A stretch of 64,000 bases of DNA, taken from Klebsiella ornithinolytica NBRC 105727 = ATCC 31898 (GTDB taxonomy: Bacteria; Pseudomonadota; Gammaproteobacteria; Enterobacterales; Enterobacteriaceae). The stretch is from contig NZ_BCYR01000001.1 of NCBI RefSeq assembly GCF_001598295.1, positions 310,001 to 374,000 on the forward strand, in the 5' to 3' direction. This document shows, one piece after another, positions 29,727-38,302 of this stretch (its first letter is position 1; every line of letters begins with the position of its first letter). The position numbers and the translations under genes were made by a program. The notes below the pieces were generated by a model, which worked only from the letters and a program-made list of their open reading frames with translations, did no database searches and was not told the DNA's origin.

Positions 29727-29975
29727 CTGATGGCTTCGCTGATGACGTTAGTTGGCCATATAGTTGACCATATTTTTCCAGATAGCATCCCAGGTCGTTA
29801 ACGCATCGAATGAAAAAATATCTCACCAACAGCCCTCCTCATTCAAAACCGAAACACGACATATAAACCGCAAGCCGTCATATTATGAAGTCATATCGTT
29901 AGCTTATTCTTTCATTTCATTGCTGGACGGCTGATAACGGGTAGCCGTATCATTTCCGTCTGACGAGGATTATGA

Positions 29976-29990
29976 TGATGACCATTATCA
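29976..29990. promoter_or_regulatory. Fur-like box before the nucleoside-recognition-domain gene
   Basis: TGATGAC-C-ATTATCA matches 12 of 14 positions of the 7-1-7 Fur consensus, 28 bp before the ATG at 30018. No other gene is near enough to be its target. Confidence 0.6.
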
Positions 29991-30017
29991 TTTCGCTATT
30001 CGATGATTGAGAGTTAA

Positions 30018-30950
30018 ATGGATCTTATCGGCATTATTATGTCGGCGGGAAAATCTTCCGTTGATGTCGCGCTTTATACGCTATTGCCCATTATGGTCGT
30101 CATGCTGATGATCATGAAATATCTGGAAGTCCGCGGAGTCCTGGACGTTATCGTCCGCTGGGTCGCGCCGCTGCTCAAACCTTTTGGCCTTGGCGGGATG
30201 AGCGCCTTCGCGTTGATTCAGATTAACTTCGTGAGTTTCGCCGCCCCGTTGGCGACGCTGGCCATTATGGATAAGCGTGGCGTCTCGGATCGCCAGATGG
30301 CCGCCACGCTCGCTATGGTCTTTGCCATGGGCCAGGGCAACGTCTTTTACCCTCTCACTCCTTTCGGACTGCACTGGATGGCCTCGATTTGCATTTCGAT
30401 TATCGGCGGTCTGTGTGCGGGGGCGGTCACCTGGCACGTCATCGGGCGCCGTCTGTCAGTGATGGAGAATGCCCGGGCGGAGGCGCTACCCAACGCCGAA
30501 CAAAACAGCCAGGGGGTGATTGCGGTCATTAACAATGCGGGATCAGATGCCATTCGTCTTGCGCTCGGCGCGGTGCCGATGCTGATCCTGTCATTAACCA
30601 TCGTCGGGGTGATGCAAGCGGCCGGCATCATCGGCATGCTTCAGCATCTGCTGATGCCGCTGCTGCAGTGGCTGCATATTCCAGTCAACTTTGTCCTTCC
30701 TGCGCTGGTCAAATGTATCGCAGGCGGTACCGCCTATTTTGGCGTGGTCTCTGAACTGCTGCAGCAAGGCAAAGTCACCGTCAGCCAACTCAACGCCTCA
30801 GCCGGACTATTAATTCAGACCTTCGATCTGCCCGGCATTGGTATATTCCTTGGCGTGAGCTCGCGCTTTGTTCGACTGTTCCGCTTTGCCGCCCCTGGCG
30901 CGATCATTGGTATTCTTATTCGGACCATTATGCATGTGACGATATTCTGA
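30018..30950 (+). CDS. Nucleoside-recognition (Gate) domain inner-membrane protein
   Basis: This 310-residue, strongly hydrophobic protein has about eight membrane segments. It contains repeated gate-type features (LYTLLPIMVVMLMIMKYLEVRGVLDVIVRWVAPLLKPFGL; DAIRLALGAVPMLILSLTIVGVMQAAGI). This resembles the YjiG/SpmB/nucleoside-recognition group, also used as gates in nucleoside and iron(II) carriers. Its substrate is unknown. It is monocistronic and a Fur-like box lies just upstream, which hints at a link to metal supply. It lies between the decayed island end and amn, where E. coli carries shiA. Confidence 0.75.
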   Translation: MDLIGIIMSAGKSSVDVALYTLLPIMVVMLMIMKYLEVRGVLDVIVRWVAPLLKPFGLGGMSAFALIQINFVSFAAPLATLAIMDKRGVSDRQMAATLAMVFAMGQGNVFYPLTPFGLHWMASICISIIGGLCAGAVTWHVIGRRLSVMENARAEALPNAEQNSQGVIAVINNAGSDAIRLALGAVPMLILSLTIVGVMQAAGIIGMLQHLLMPLLQWLHIPVNFVLPALVKCIAGGTAYFGVVSELLQQGKVTVSQLNASAGLLIQTFDLPGIGIFLGVSSRFVRLFRFAAPGAIIGILIRTIMHVTIF

Positions 30951-31055
30951 ATCTTTTCAGATTAAACGCATCCTAAACCATTAGGCTATTCTTATTGTAA
31001 GAAAAGAGGTAACGGGCAATTATCGCCAGGAATAGCGCAGATCAGGGAATGTCTT

Positions 31056-31310
31056 ATGGAATGGCGGATAAAAAAAGTACAATCATCTAAGAACGCACAA
31101 GACTATTACGCAGTATTACAAAGCGCGCATTTATTGGTGATTGCCGAAATCACCACCCGGCAATGCGCTTTGCAGTGTGGGGATAAACTCACGCCGCTGG
31201 CAAATGCCCTGTATTGCCTCAATGACAATCCTGCTATGACATTAAAAGTGATAAAAGCCACGCACTTCAGCAGCGAACGTTGGGCGGAAATCACCCAGCC
31301 TGGGCAATAA
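31056..31310 (+). CDS. Small hypothetical protein (84 aa)
   Basis: A free-standing 84-codon ORF starts with ATG 7 bp after caggga. The product (MEWRIKKVQSSKNAQDYYAV...) is soluble, with two Cys and no signal peptide or membrane segment. I do not recognise a family. It sits in an otherwise empty 494-bp gap between the gate protein and amn, in the amn orientation, and no larger ORF overlaps it. It is plausible but unproven. Confidence 0.45.
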   Translation: MEWRIKKVQSSKNAQDYYAVLQSAHLLVIAEITTRQCALQCGDKLTPLANALYCLNDNPAMTLKVIKATHFSSERWAEITQPGQ

Positions 31311-31444
31311 ATCAGCACCCGACCCTGCAGCAACAATATTTAATTCAATCACTTTCACCGTGGAACGGCTGAAATTCCCCTTCGCTCTTTTCCGTCTGTG
31401 ACATACTATCAAGCATGTCAGCAGACCTGAAAAAAGGAGCGAAG

Positions 31445-32899
31445 ATGAACCACAAGGCCGCCAGTCTGACCCCGGAACAAGCGCTGAATCAGCTTGAACT
31501 GCAGTATGAGCGTTCGGTCAATGCATTACGTAAAGCCATCGGCGAATATATCAACCACAGCGTTCTCCCGGATGACGACGATCGAGCTAACGGCTTGTTT
31601 GTCTATCCGCAGCTGTCCGTTTCGTGGGACGGCGCAGACCATAAAGCGCTAAAAACCCGGGCCTGGGGCCGCTTCACCCATGCCGGTTGCTACACCACCA
31701 CCATTACCAATCCTAAGCTGTTTCGCGCCTATCTGCTGGAGCAGCTCACGTCGTTGTATCAGGATTACGGCGCGCATATCAGCGTCGGGCTATCGCAGCA
31801 TGAAATCCCTTATCCGTATGTCATCGACGGCTCCGCCTTAACGCTCGATCGTTCGATGAGCGCGGGCCTGACCCGCCATTTCCCGACCACCGAGCTGTCG
31901 CAAATTGGCGATGAAACCGCAGACGGGCTGTTCCATCCCACCGAACACCACCCGCTTTCTCATTTTGACGCCCGCCGCGTCGATTTCTCTCTCGCGCGCC
32001 TGCGGCACTATACCGGGACACCGGTCGATCATTTTCAGCCGTACGTTCTGTTTACCAACTATACCCGTTATGTTGATGAGTTCGTGAGCTGGGGGTGCAG
32101 TCAGATTCTCGATCCTGACAGCCCTTATATCGCGCTTTCCTGCGCCGGCGGGATCTGGATAACCGCCGATACGGAAGCGCCGGAGCAGGCCATTTCCGAT
32201 CTGGCGTGGAAAAAGCATCAGATGCCCGCCTGGCATCTGATCACCAAAGATGGCCAGGGTATTACGCTCATTAATATTGGCGTCGGCCCGGCGAACGCCA
32301 AGAACATCTGCGATCATCTGGCGGTGCTGCGCCCTGACGTCTGGCTGATGATTGGCCACTGCGGCGGTCTGCGTGAAAGCCAGACCATCGGCGACTACGT
32401 GCTGGCCCACGCCTACCTGCGTGATGACCACGTTCTGGATGCCGTGCTGCCGCCGGATATCCCGATTCCCAGCATTGCCGAAGTACAGCGCGCGCTGTAC
32501 GACGCTACCAAGCAAATCAGCGGTATGCCTGGCGAAGAGGTTAAACAGCGGCTGCGTACCGGTACGGTGGTGACCACGGATGACCGCAACTGGGAGCTGC
32601 GCTATTCCGCCTCGGCGCTGCGTTTCAACCTCAGCCGTGCCGTGGCCATCGACATGGAGAGCGCCACCATCGCGGCCCAGGGCTACCGCTTCCGCGTCCC
32701 GTACGGCACATTGCTATGCGTCTCCGATAAGCCGCTGCACGGCGAAATTAAGCTACCGGGCCAGGCCAACCGCTTTTATGAAGGGGCAATCTCCGAGCAT
32801 CTGCAAATAGGTATTAAAGCTATTGATCTGCTGCGCGCCGAGGGTGACCACATGCATTCGCGCAAGCTGCGTACCTTCAACGAACCGCCGTTCCGCTAA
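31445..32899 (+). CDS. amn: AMP nucleosidase
   Basis: Amn hydrolyses AMP to adenine and ribose 5-phosphate, setting AMP levels in the cytoplasm. The 484-residue product is nearly identical over long stretches to the E. coli protein: an N-terminal AMP-binding regulatory domain (FGRFTHAG-like GRFTHAGCYTTTITNP; QHEIPYPYVIDGS), then a phosphorylase-fold catalytic domain (INIGVGPANAKNICDHL; GHCGGLRESQTIGDYVLAHAYLRDD; VAIDMESATIAAQGYRFRVPYGTLLCVSDKPLHGE). The ATG at 31445 follows ggag and matches the E. coli start; an in-frame upstream ATG (31415) has no support. It marks the chromosomal backbone. Confidence 0.97.
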   Translation: MNHKAASLTPEQALNQLELQYERSVNALRKAIGEYINHSVLPDDDDRANGLFVYPQLSVSWDGADHKALKTRAWGRFTHAGCYTTTITNPKLFRAYLLEQLTSLYQDYGAHISVGLSQHEIPYPYVIDGSALTLDRSMSAGLTRHFPTTELSQIGDETADGLFHPTEHHPLSHFDARRVDFSLARLRHYTGTPVDHFQPYVLFTNYTRYVDEFVSWGCSQILDPDSPYIALSCAGGIWITADTEAPEQAISDLAWKKHQMPAWHLITKDGQGITLINIGVGPANAKNICDHLAVLRPDVWLMIGHCGGLRESQTIGDYVLAHAYLRDDHVLDAVLPPDIPIPSIAEVQRALYDATKQISGMPGEEVKQRLRTGTVVTTDDRNWELRYSASALRFNLSRAVAIDMESATIAAQGYRFRVPYGTLLCVSDKPLHGEIKLPGQANRFYEGAISEHLQIGIKAIDLLRAEGDHMHSRKLRTFNEPPFR

Positions 32900-32975
32900 C
32901 CTTTCACCCTCTTTATCCGACGCCATTACGGGTAAAGAGAAAGCGACAAAGCGGTCTCGCGACCGACCACCATCG

Positions 32976-33000
32976 GCCCGCCCACCGGCGGGCTTTCTCC
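32976..33000 (+). terminator. Hairpin after amn
   Basis: GCCCGCC and GGCGGGC arms around CACC are followed by tttctcc, about 80 bp after the amn stop. Confidence 0.55.
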
Positions 33001-33098
33001 CAGCGCCGGACTTCAGCCACGGTATAACTCATCGCCTTCCGTTATAACGCCTGCGACCCAAAGCGCGATAACATCGTTTCTTTATATTGGGAGTGGAT

Positions 33099-33908
33099 AT
33101 GCGACCGCTTGCGCTGGCATCACAGGGACTCTTCTCTTCGGTGCAATATGTTCTGACCGATATGGATGAAACGCTCACCTTTCGCGGACGGCTTTCCGCC
33201 GCCACCTATGCGGCATTAGAGCGGCTGCAGTCTGCCGGTATCCGGGTGATACCCGTTACCGGCGCCCCGGCAGGATGGTGCGATCAGATGGTCAGAATGT
33301 GGCCTGTCGATGGCGTCATCGGCGAGAATGGCGGCTTTTTCTTTCAGCGTGCCGCCGATGGCCATGGGGTAAACCGCTATTTTTGGCATGCGGACAAGCA
33401 GGCCGACGTGCAGGAAAAACTCACCGCGATTGCGCGGAAAATCACCGAACAATACCGGTGGGCAACCCTTGCGGCAGACCAGCCCTTCCGCCTGTCCGGC
33501 CTGGCCTTTGACCTGCCCGCTCATACCGTGCGCACTGACACGCTGCGTGAGTCGTTGCACGAGGCCGGGTTAAAGACCACGGTGAATAATCTATGGGTGC
33601 TGGCCTGGTCCGGGGAATACGATAAGTTAATCATGAGCCGTCACGTCCTCAGGACCTTTTACCACCTGGATGAACGGGCCGGACTGGAGAGCGTCTTTTA
33701 TAGCGGAGACTCTGAAAATGACGCCCCGATGTTTGCCGGATTCAGACATACCCTCGGTATGAGTACCCTACGCCATCACCTGGCGACCATCCCGACGCTG
33801 CCTGCGTGGATAAGCGTGGGCCCCGGGGGAGACGGTTTTATCGAAGGGGTGGATAAAATACTGGAGCACAAAACAGCGCCGGCATCGCGGCTTAAGGCCG
33901 GGCTTTAA
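33099..33908 (+). CDS. HAD-IIB (Cof-type) phosphatase
   Basis: The 269-residue hydrolase has the HAD nucleophile motif (VLTDMDETLTFRGRL; DxDxT form), the threonine of motif II (VIPVTGAPAGW), and the motif IV acidic pair (YSGDSENDAPMFAGF). The IIB cap lies between the last two. Relatives dephosphorylate sugar phosphates or mannosyl-3-phosphoglycerate; substrate not identified. ATG 33099 has gggag 6 bp upstream and is preferred to the in-frame TTG at 33087. It occupies the interval between amn and tRNA-Asn where E. coli carries yeeN. Confidence 0.82.
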   Translation: MRPLALASQGLFSSVQYVLTDMDETLTFRGRLSAATYAALERLQSAGIRVIPVTGAPAGWCDQMVRMWPVDGVIGENGGFFFQRAADGHGVNRYFWHADKQADVQEKLTAIARKITEQYRWATLAADQPFRLSGLAFDLPAHTVRTDTLRESLHEAGLKTTVNNLWVLAWSGEYDKLIMSRHVLRTFYHLDERAGLESVFYSGDSENDAPMFAGFRHTLGMSTLRHHLATIPTLPAWISVGPGGDGFIEGVDKILEHKTAPASRLKAGL

Positions 33909-34214
33909 TCCGCCGGTAGCCGTCAGCAGGCATAGAGAGAGTTGACCTTCCCGCCAGGCGGAAATCGTTTTATCCCGGGCGGTCGCTTTGGGGGCGGGTA
34001 TCGGCACTCTCTTTTCACCGCCCGGCATCCGGAGCACATCTTGCGGGAACGGCGAAGTCAGTAGATGAAAGCGAATGCCTGACGGCGATAGCAGCGCCCC
34101 CCTCAGGGCCCAGCAGTCGCGTGGGTAGGACGGCGCGGGATTGTGGTCGGCTATCGGGGATAGCGTTGAAAGCAAAAAGCCCGCTTAAGTTTCCTTAAGC
34201 GGGCTTCTTAAATA
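33909..34214. other. Intergenic region between the HAD gene and tRNA-Asn
   Basis: About 260 bp without a supported gene, ending in the tRNA terminator. An open frame on the minus strand overlaps the HAD gene and has no family features, so I regard it as spurious. Confidence 0.4.
34168..34207 (-). terminator. Intrinsic terminator of the minus-strand tRNA-Asn
   Basis: Perfect 11-bp arms (gcccgcttaag / cttaagcgggc, 34179-34204) with a 4-nt loop are followed on the minus strand by TTTTT. A close relative of this element marks the island junction at 23395. Confidence 0.85.
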
Positions 34215-34290
34215 TGGCTCCTCTGACTGGACTCGAACCAGTGACATACGGATTAACAGTCCGCCGTTCTACCGACTGAACTACAGAGGA
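34215..34290 (-). tRNA. asnW: tRNA-Asn (GTT), asnW position
   Basis: The 76-nt gene reads tcctctgtagttcagtcgg... on the minus strand with anticodon GTT (actgttaatc) and encoded CCA. A promoter fits upstream: TTGACA (34332-34337) and TAATAT (34309-34314), 17 bp apart. The gene is identical to the plus-strand copy at 36048. The symbol is given by position (amn - tRNA-Asn - yeeO). Confidence 0.95.
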
Positions 34291-34416
34291 ATCGTGTGAA
34301 CGGGGCGAATATTAACGGCGCCGCCGGGCCTTGTCAAAGGCTGTTTTCACAATTTAAATCGTTTGCCGATTTATTCTCCACTTTGGGCAAAAAGTACCGT
34401 TACGCCTGAAAAATGG

Positions 34417-35853
34417 TTATGTTTCGTCCACTTGAATCTTGCTGCGCGGATATTTCCATAGCCAGCGCCCGCTGACCATTCGACTATAGAACAGCACGCC
34501 GCGCACCGCCCAGTCGAGCACCATTCCCAGCCAGACGCCAATCACCCCCATTCCCAGCACAATGCCCAGGGTATAACCCGCTACGACACGGCAGCCCCAC
34601 ATTCCCAGCATCGACACCCACATGGTGTAGCGCACATCGCGCGCGCCTTTAAAGGCGCAGGGCAGGATCCACGAAGTCGCCCAGATAGGCATAAAGAAGG
34701 CGTTGAGCCACAGAAGCTCTTTAACCACTACTTTGACATCTTCTTCGCTGGTGTAGAAAGAGGCAATAAGATTGGCAAACGGCGCCGTCCCCCAGGCAAT
34801 CACCGTCAGAACGATGGTGGATAACCAAAAAACATGCCACGCCTGGCGCTCTGCCTGTCCGATTTGCCCTTTCCCCAGCCGTTTACCGGTAATAATCGTC
34901 GAAGCGGAACCCAGCGCGTTCCCCGGCAGGTTAATCAACGCAGCGAAGGAAAAAGCAATAAAGTTGCCGGCGATAACGTTGGTCCCCATCCCCGCAACAA
35001 ACATCTGCGTCAGCAGCTTGCCACCATTGAACAGGACCGACTCAATACTCGCCGGGATGCCAATGCCCATCACTTCCCAGATAATCGCCAGATTGAACGG
35101 CTGGAAGTAGCTCTTCAGCGAGATGCGCAGCGCCGGGTTAAAACCAATTGCCAGCACCCAGACTATCGCCACGGCGCCAATATAGCGGGCGATGGTCAGC
35201 CCGAGACCGGCGCCGACAAACCCCAGACCCGGCCAGGAAAAAATGCCGTAGATCAGGATGCTGCTGATAATGATGTTGAGGATGTTCATCCCGCCATTGA
35301 TCAGCAGGGGAATTTTGGTATTCCCCGCCCCGCGCAGCGCTCCGCTGCCAATAAGCGCAATGGCCGCCGCCGGGTAGCTCAAGACCGTCAGCTCCAGATA
35401 GGTCAGCGCCATGGCCTTCACCTGCGCCGAGGCATCGCCGGCGACAAAATTAATGATCTCGCGGCCAAATGCATGGATCGCGACCGCCAGCAGAACAGAG
35501 AACAGCGTCATAATCGCCAGCGATTGTCTTGCCGCCGCCCTCGCCCGCCGCCGGTCGCGTTTGCCGAGGCTAAAGGCGACCACCACCGTGGTGCCGAGAT
35601 CGATGGCGGCGAAGAACGACATAATCACCATATTAAAACTGTCGGCCAGCCCCACCCCGGCCATGGCCTCTTTTCCCAGCCAGCTGACGAGGAACGTACT
35701 CAGGACGCCCATCAGCAAAACGCAGGTGTTTTCGAGGAAAATCGGCACCGCAAGAGGGCTGATTTCACGCCAGTAAAGTACACGATAACTTTTACGCTTT
35801 TTGAACCAGGTGGTGCGTCCCAGGACCTGGCTTACTGCGGAGGTGACGTTCAA
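34417..35853 (-). CDS. yeeO: YeeO, MATE-family efflux transporter
   Basis: YeeO is an inner-membrane MATE exporter; in E. coli it is linked to dipeptide and flavin export. The 478-residue protein has 12 predicted membrane segments in two MatE repeats (VPIFLENTCVLLMGVLSTFLVSWLGKEAMAGVGLADSFN; GIPASIESVLFNGGKLLTQMFVAGMGTNVIAGN). The first ATG gives a shorter N-terminus than the annotated E. coli protein, which may be over-extended. The gene lies between two inverted tRNA-Asn genes exactly as in E. coli, which anchors the identification. Confidence 0.92.
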   Translation of the reverse strand: MNVTSAVSQVLGRTTWFKKRKSYRVLYWREISPLAVPIFLENTCVLLMGVLSTFLVSWLGKEAMAGVGLADSFNMVIMSFFAAIDLGTTVVVAFSLGKRDRRRARAAARQSLAIMTLFSVLLAVAIHAFGREIINFVAGDASAQVKAMALTYLELTVLSYPAAAIALIGSGALRGAGNTKIPLLINGGMNILNIIISSILIYGIFSWPGLGFVGAGLGLTIARYIGAVAIVWVLAIGFNPALRISLKSYFQPFNLAIIWEVMGIGIPASIESVLFNGGKLLTQMFVAGMGTNVIAGNFIAFSFAALINLPGNALGSASTIITGKRLGKGQIGQAERQAWHVFWLSTIVLTVIAWGTAPFANLIASFYTSEEDVKVVVKELLWLNAFFMPIWATSWILPCAFKGARDVRYTMWVSMLGMWGCRVVAGYTLGIVLGMGVIGVWLGMVLDWAVRGVLFYSRMVSGRWLWKYPRSKIQVDET

Positions 35854-36003
35854 AGGAGACCTTAGTGAGAAAAGTTGAAACTACATTTCAAATAATGATA
35901 GAGAATGAGGGATCCTGCAAAACATTTTTCCTTATTAATTGTCGGTAATAGCAACAAATTGTTGATGGAAGCGGCAGTTGAACATTTGCGGGCAAATTGA
36001 TGT

Positions 36004-36031
36004 TTGACAAAATTTTTTTCGCCGCTAAGAT
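36004..36031 (+). promoter_or_regulatory. Promoter of the plus-strand tRNA-Asn
   Basis: TTGACA (36004-36009) and TAAGAT (36026-36031) are 16 bp apart and lie 16 bp before the tRNA, a typical strong stable-RNA layout. Confidence 0.7.
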
Positions 36032-36047
36032 ACGACTCCACAACGAT

Positions 36048-36123
36048 TCCTCTGTAGTTCAGTCGGTAGAACGGCGGACTGTTAATCCGTATGTCACTGG
36101 TTCGAGTCCAGTCAGAGGAGCCA
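36048..36123 (+). tRNA. asnU: tRNA-Asn (GTT), asnU position
   Basis: The 76-nt gene is identical to the copy at 34215-34290 but on the opposite strand. Anticodon GTT, CCA encoded. Its last 16 bases (ccagtcagaggagcca) are the attachment core used by yersiniabactin-island integrases, so it is a potential insertion target. Confidence 0.95.
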
Positions 36124-36130
36124 TACATAG

Positions 36131-36160
36131 AAAAGCCTGCTTTCGAGCAGGCTTTTTGCT
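36131..36160 (+). terminator. Intrinsic terminator of the plus-strand tRNA-Asn
   Basis: Arms agcctgc and gcaggct around tttcga are followed by a T run, 10 bp after the tRNA. Confidence 0.85.
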
Positions 36161-36310
36161 TTTCTGCGCTCAGCGAAACAGCCCCTGCCATCGGGAGGAA
36201 GATGCCCCCCGATGCGACAGACCGCGCCGGCGGCTCGCTTAAATTATCACCTCGCGCCCTCTCAGTGACAGCGCGTCAGGAGCGATGCCTCGCCGAGCAC
36301 ACCGTTCGGG

Positions 36311-37300
36311 CTAGCGGTGTTCGCACCGTTGCACGCCGCTCTCGCCAGCCGTAGCGATATGCAGCAAAGCACTCCGGAAGGAGGCATTAAACATCGGCCC
36401 GTGCGTCAGCCCCGGATAATGCCAGTAGGTGGCTGCCAGCCCCTCCTCCTTCAGGAGGGAAACCGTGTTACGCACTCTGCTCAGCACACCGGCCGCGCCG
36501 GCGGCGGCGCTGCTTCCCGACGGGTCGTCGCCCTCCAGTAAATAGAGCTGCTTGTGGCAGGCCTCTTGCTTATTAAGCGATTCCATTCTCGTCAGCAGGG
36601 CGAAATTATCTCTGCCCAGAGAGGGGCTGGCCGCATAATAAAAGTGGAAGAAAGAGGAGCTTAACCAGCTGTCCAGTACGAACAGCCCGCCGAAGGAGTG
36701 TCCCCAGAGGCCTCGTTTATTGGGGTCGATGTTAATATTTTTTTCTACCGTCGGGGCGATGCGCCCTTCCAGCAGCCGGCGGAACGTCGCGCTGCCGCCG
36801 CCCTCGCGCGTATAATGGCCGACGGCAACGGCCCCGGCCCCCTGCTGCACCGCAGGCGTATAGTCGTAGGCTCTGGCGCGGGTGTCGAAAGGCAGCGGCG
36901 TCTGGTAGCCAATCGCCACAATCACCGGCGGCGTTTTTTGGGTCAGCTGTTTCAGTAGCTCATCAGACAAGCGGTCCATCAGCGCATTACCGTCCAGCAT
37001 ATACAGGACCGGGTAGCCCGATGGCGGCGGCGATGTGTCAGGTACGCCGGTCCAGACCCGGTAGTGCCTTTTGCCATCCGCAGAGTCAAACTGATGAACG
37101 CTGAAGTGATATACCGCAGACCCGCGATCGGCAATATTCGGCCCCAGCGGTTTCATATCCGGTTTCGCCGCGCTTTTTCCGGCGTACAGCAGCGCCATAC
37201 AGGAGAGCATGCAAGATACCGCGATGCGCTGGACCCTGTTTCGGGACGGATGATCCTTCCCCTGTTGATACTCTCTCTTCACCTGTTTTTCCCGTATCAC
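36311..37300 (-). CDS. IroE-like periplasmic siderophore esterase
   Basis: The 329-codon frame encodes a secreted alpha/beta hydrolase of the IroE/Fes-like esterase family, which linearises catecholate trilactone siderophores (enterobactin, salmochelin). Seen: a basic-hydrophobic signal segment (RNRVQRIAVSCMLSCMALLYAGKSAAKP), the oxyanion region (YPVLYMLDGNALMD), the nucleophile elbow (GLWGHSFGGLFVLDSW) and a late His (HYPGLTHGPMFNAS). The start is uncertain: the first codon is GTG at 37300, GTG 37282 is possible, and ATG 37210 would shorten the signal. A Fur-like box lies at 37336-37350. No salmochelin genes are adjacent. Confidence 0.8.
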   Translation of the reverse strand: MIREKQVKREYQQGKDHPSRNRVQRIAVSCMLSCMALLYAGKSAAKPDMKPLGPNIADRGSAVYHFSVHQFDSADGKRHYRVWTGVPDTSPPPSGYPVLYMLDGNALMDRLSDELLKQLTQKTPPVIVAIGYQTPLPFDTRARAYDYTPAVQQGAGAVAVGHYTREGGGSATFRRLLEGRIAPTVEKNINIDPNKRGLWGHSFGGLFVLDSWLSSSFFHFYYAASPSLGRDNFALLTRMESLNKQEACHKQLYLLEGDDPSGSSAAAGAAGVLSRVRNTVSLLKEEGLAATYWHYPGLTHGPMFNASFRSALLHIATAGESGVQRCEHR

Positions 37301-37335
37301 TCTGGCGGATAAGCCTTATTCACGTAGCGCCATGA

Positions 37336-37350
37336 TGATAATGGTTAGCA
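37336..37350. promoter_or_regulatory. Fur-like box before the IroE-like esterase
   Basis: TGATAAT-G-GTTAGCA matches 12 of 14 positions of the 7-1-7 Fur consensus, 36 bp upstream of the first possible start of the minus-strand esterase gene. Confidence 0.7.
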
Positions 37351-37500
37351 ATATCATTTTCAATTACGCAAAAAAGTGACGGCACAGGAGCGCGCGGCAA
37401 TCGACACGCCGTATTGTATCACCGGTCTTTTTTATTCATTATTCGCCCCATTATCTGCCCCGCCATTGAGCGTCGGGATCGACAACAGAGAGAAACATCG

Positions 37501-38205
37501 ATGATCGATGAAAGTCGTAAAATTCAGTCCGTAGAACGGGCGATGAATCTCCTTGAGATCATCGCTGAGCAGGGTGGCGATGCCCGATTAGTCGATCTGG
37601 CCCGCCGGTCGGCACTGCATAAAAGTACGATATACGGGTTGCTGAATACTTTAGCGTCAATGGGGTATATCACCCGTAACGGCACCCGCTACTCGCTGGG
37701 TCTGCGCTTAAGAACCATTGCCCAGACGCTGATTGATGCCGACCAGGAGGTGAAATCCTTTTTCGCCCCGTTGCTGCAATATGCGGCGGAAATCAGCGGC
37801 GAGGTGTGTTATCTGGCGGTGCCGTGCGGAACGCGCGAATACCTCTACCTGGATGCCATCGATGCTAACGGCCCGCTGCCGGTATTCAGCGCGCGTGGCC
37901 GCAGAGAAGGCATGACCACCTCAGCCATCGGCAAAGTGCTCCTCGCCGATAAAGCGGAAATTATTCGCAGCCTGCGCCGGGCGGACGGGATGTCCGCAGA
38001 GCTGGAAAAAGAACTGCAGGCGATTATCCGTCAGGGCTATGCCGTTGATCTCGAAGAAGCTGAATGCGGATTGCACTGCCTGGCGCTCCCGCTACGTCAA
38101 CACGGGAAAATTGTTGCCGCGCTGGGTATTTCCGGCCCCTCTCAGCGCCTGAGCGCAGAGCGAATCAACCACCTCGTCACACAATTGATGCGGTGGAAAG
38201 TTTGA
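37501..38205 (+). CDS. IclR-family transcriptional regulator
   Basis: The 234-residue protein has an N-terminal winged helix (SVERAMNLLEIIAEQGGDARLVDLARRSALHKSTIYGLLNTLASMGYITRNG) and a C-terminal IclR effector domain (MTTSAIGKVLLADK; GYAVDLEEAECGLHCLALPLRQHGKIVAALGISGPSQRL). Such proteins control small catabolic or efflux operons in response to a carboxylate or aromatic ligand. ATG 37501 follows agagaga and gives the usual family length; 29 upstream in-frame residues are not typical. The HbpS-like and MFS genes follow in the same direction and are its likely targets. Confidence 0.88.
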   Translation: MIDESRKIQSVERAMNLLEIIAEQGGDARLVDLARRSALHKSTIYGLLNTLASMGYITRNGTRYSLGLRLRTIAQTLIDADQEVKSFFAPLLQYAAEISGEVCYLAVPCGTREYLYLDAIDANGPLPVFSARGRREGMTTSAIGKVLLADKAEIIRSLRRADGMSAELEKELQAIIRQGYAVDLEEAECGLHCLALPLRQHGKIVAALGISGPSQRLSAERINHLVTQLMRWKV

Positions 38206-38302
38206 CATTATCAAACAATAAGCGGATATCTCCCTCCCCTGTTTCTTCATCCCGGCCGTTCTGGAATCATCAAAACACCTGTTAACACGAGGAGTTTTGA
38301 AA

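Larger units (their letters stand above)
29687..30017. other. Intergenic region before the nucleoside-gate protein
   Basis: Apart from the terminator at its left end and a Fur-like box near its right end (29976-29990), this 331-bp gap shows no supported gene. Confidence 0.5.

Noticed and set aside
29748..29822. Short minus-strand peptide frame (DIFSFDALTTWDAIWKNMVNYMAN) resembling an amphipathic or signal-like peptide
   Set aside because: It has no start codon in frame after the preceding stop and no ribosome site; too short to support as a gene or a named remnant.
34834..35865. Plus-strand 343-codon open frame antisense to yeeO
   Set aside because: It lies wholly opposite a well-recognised MATE gene, is rich in Arg, Gln, Asp and His as expected from reverse-complement codons, and has no family features.
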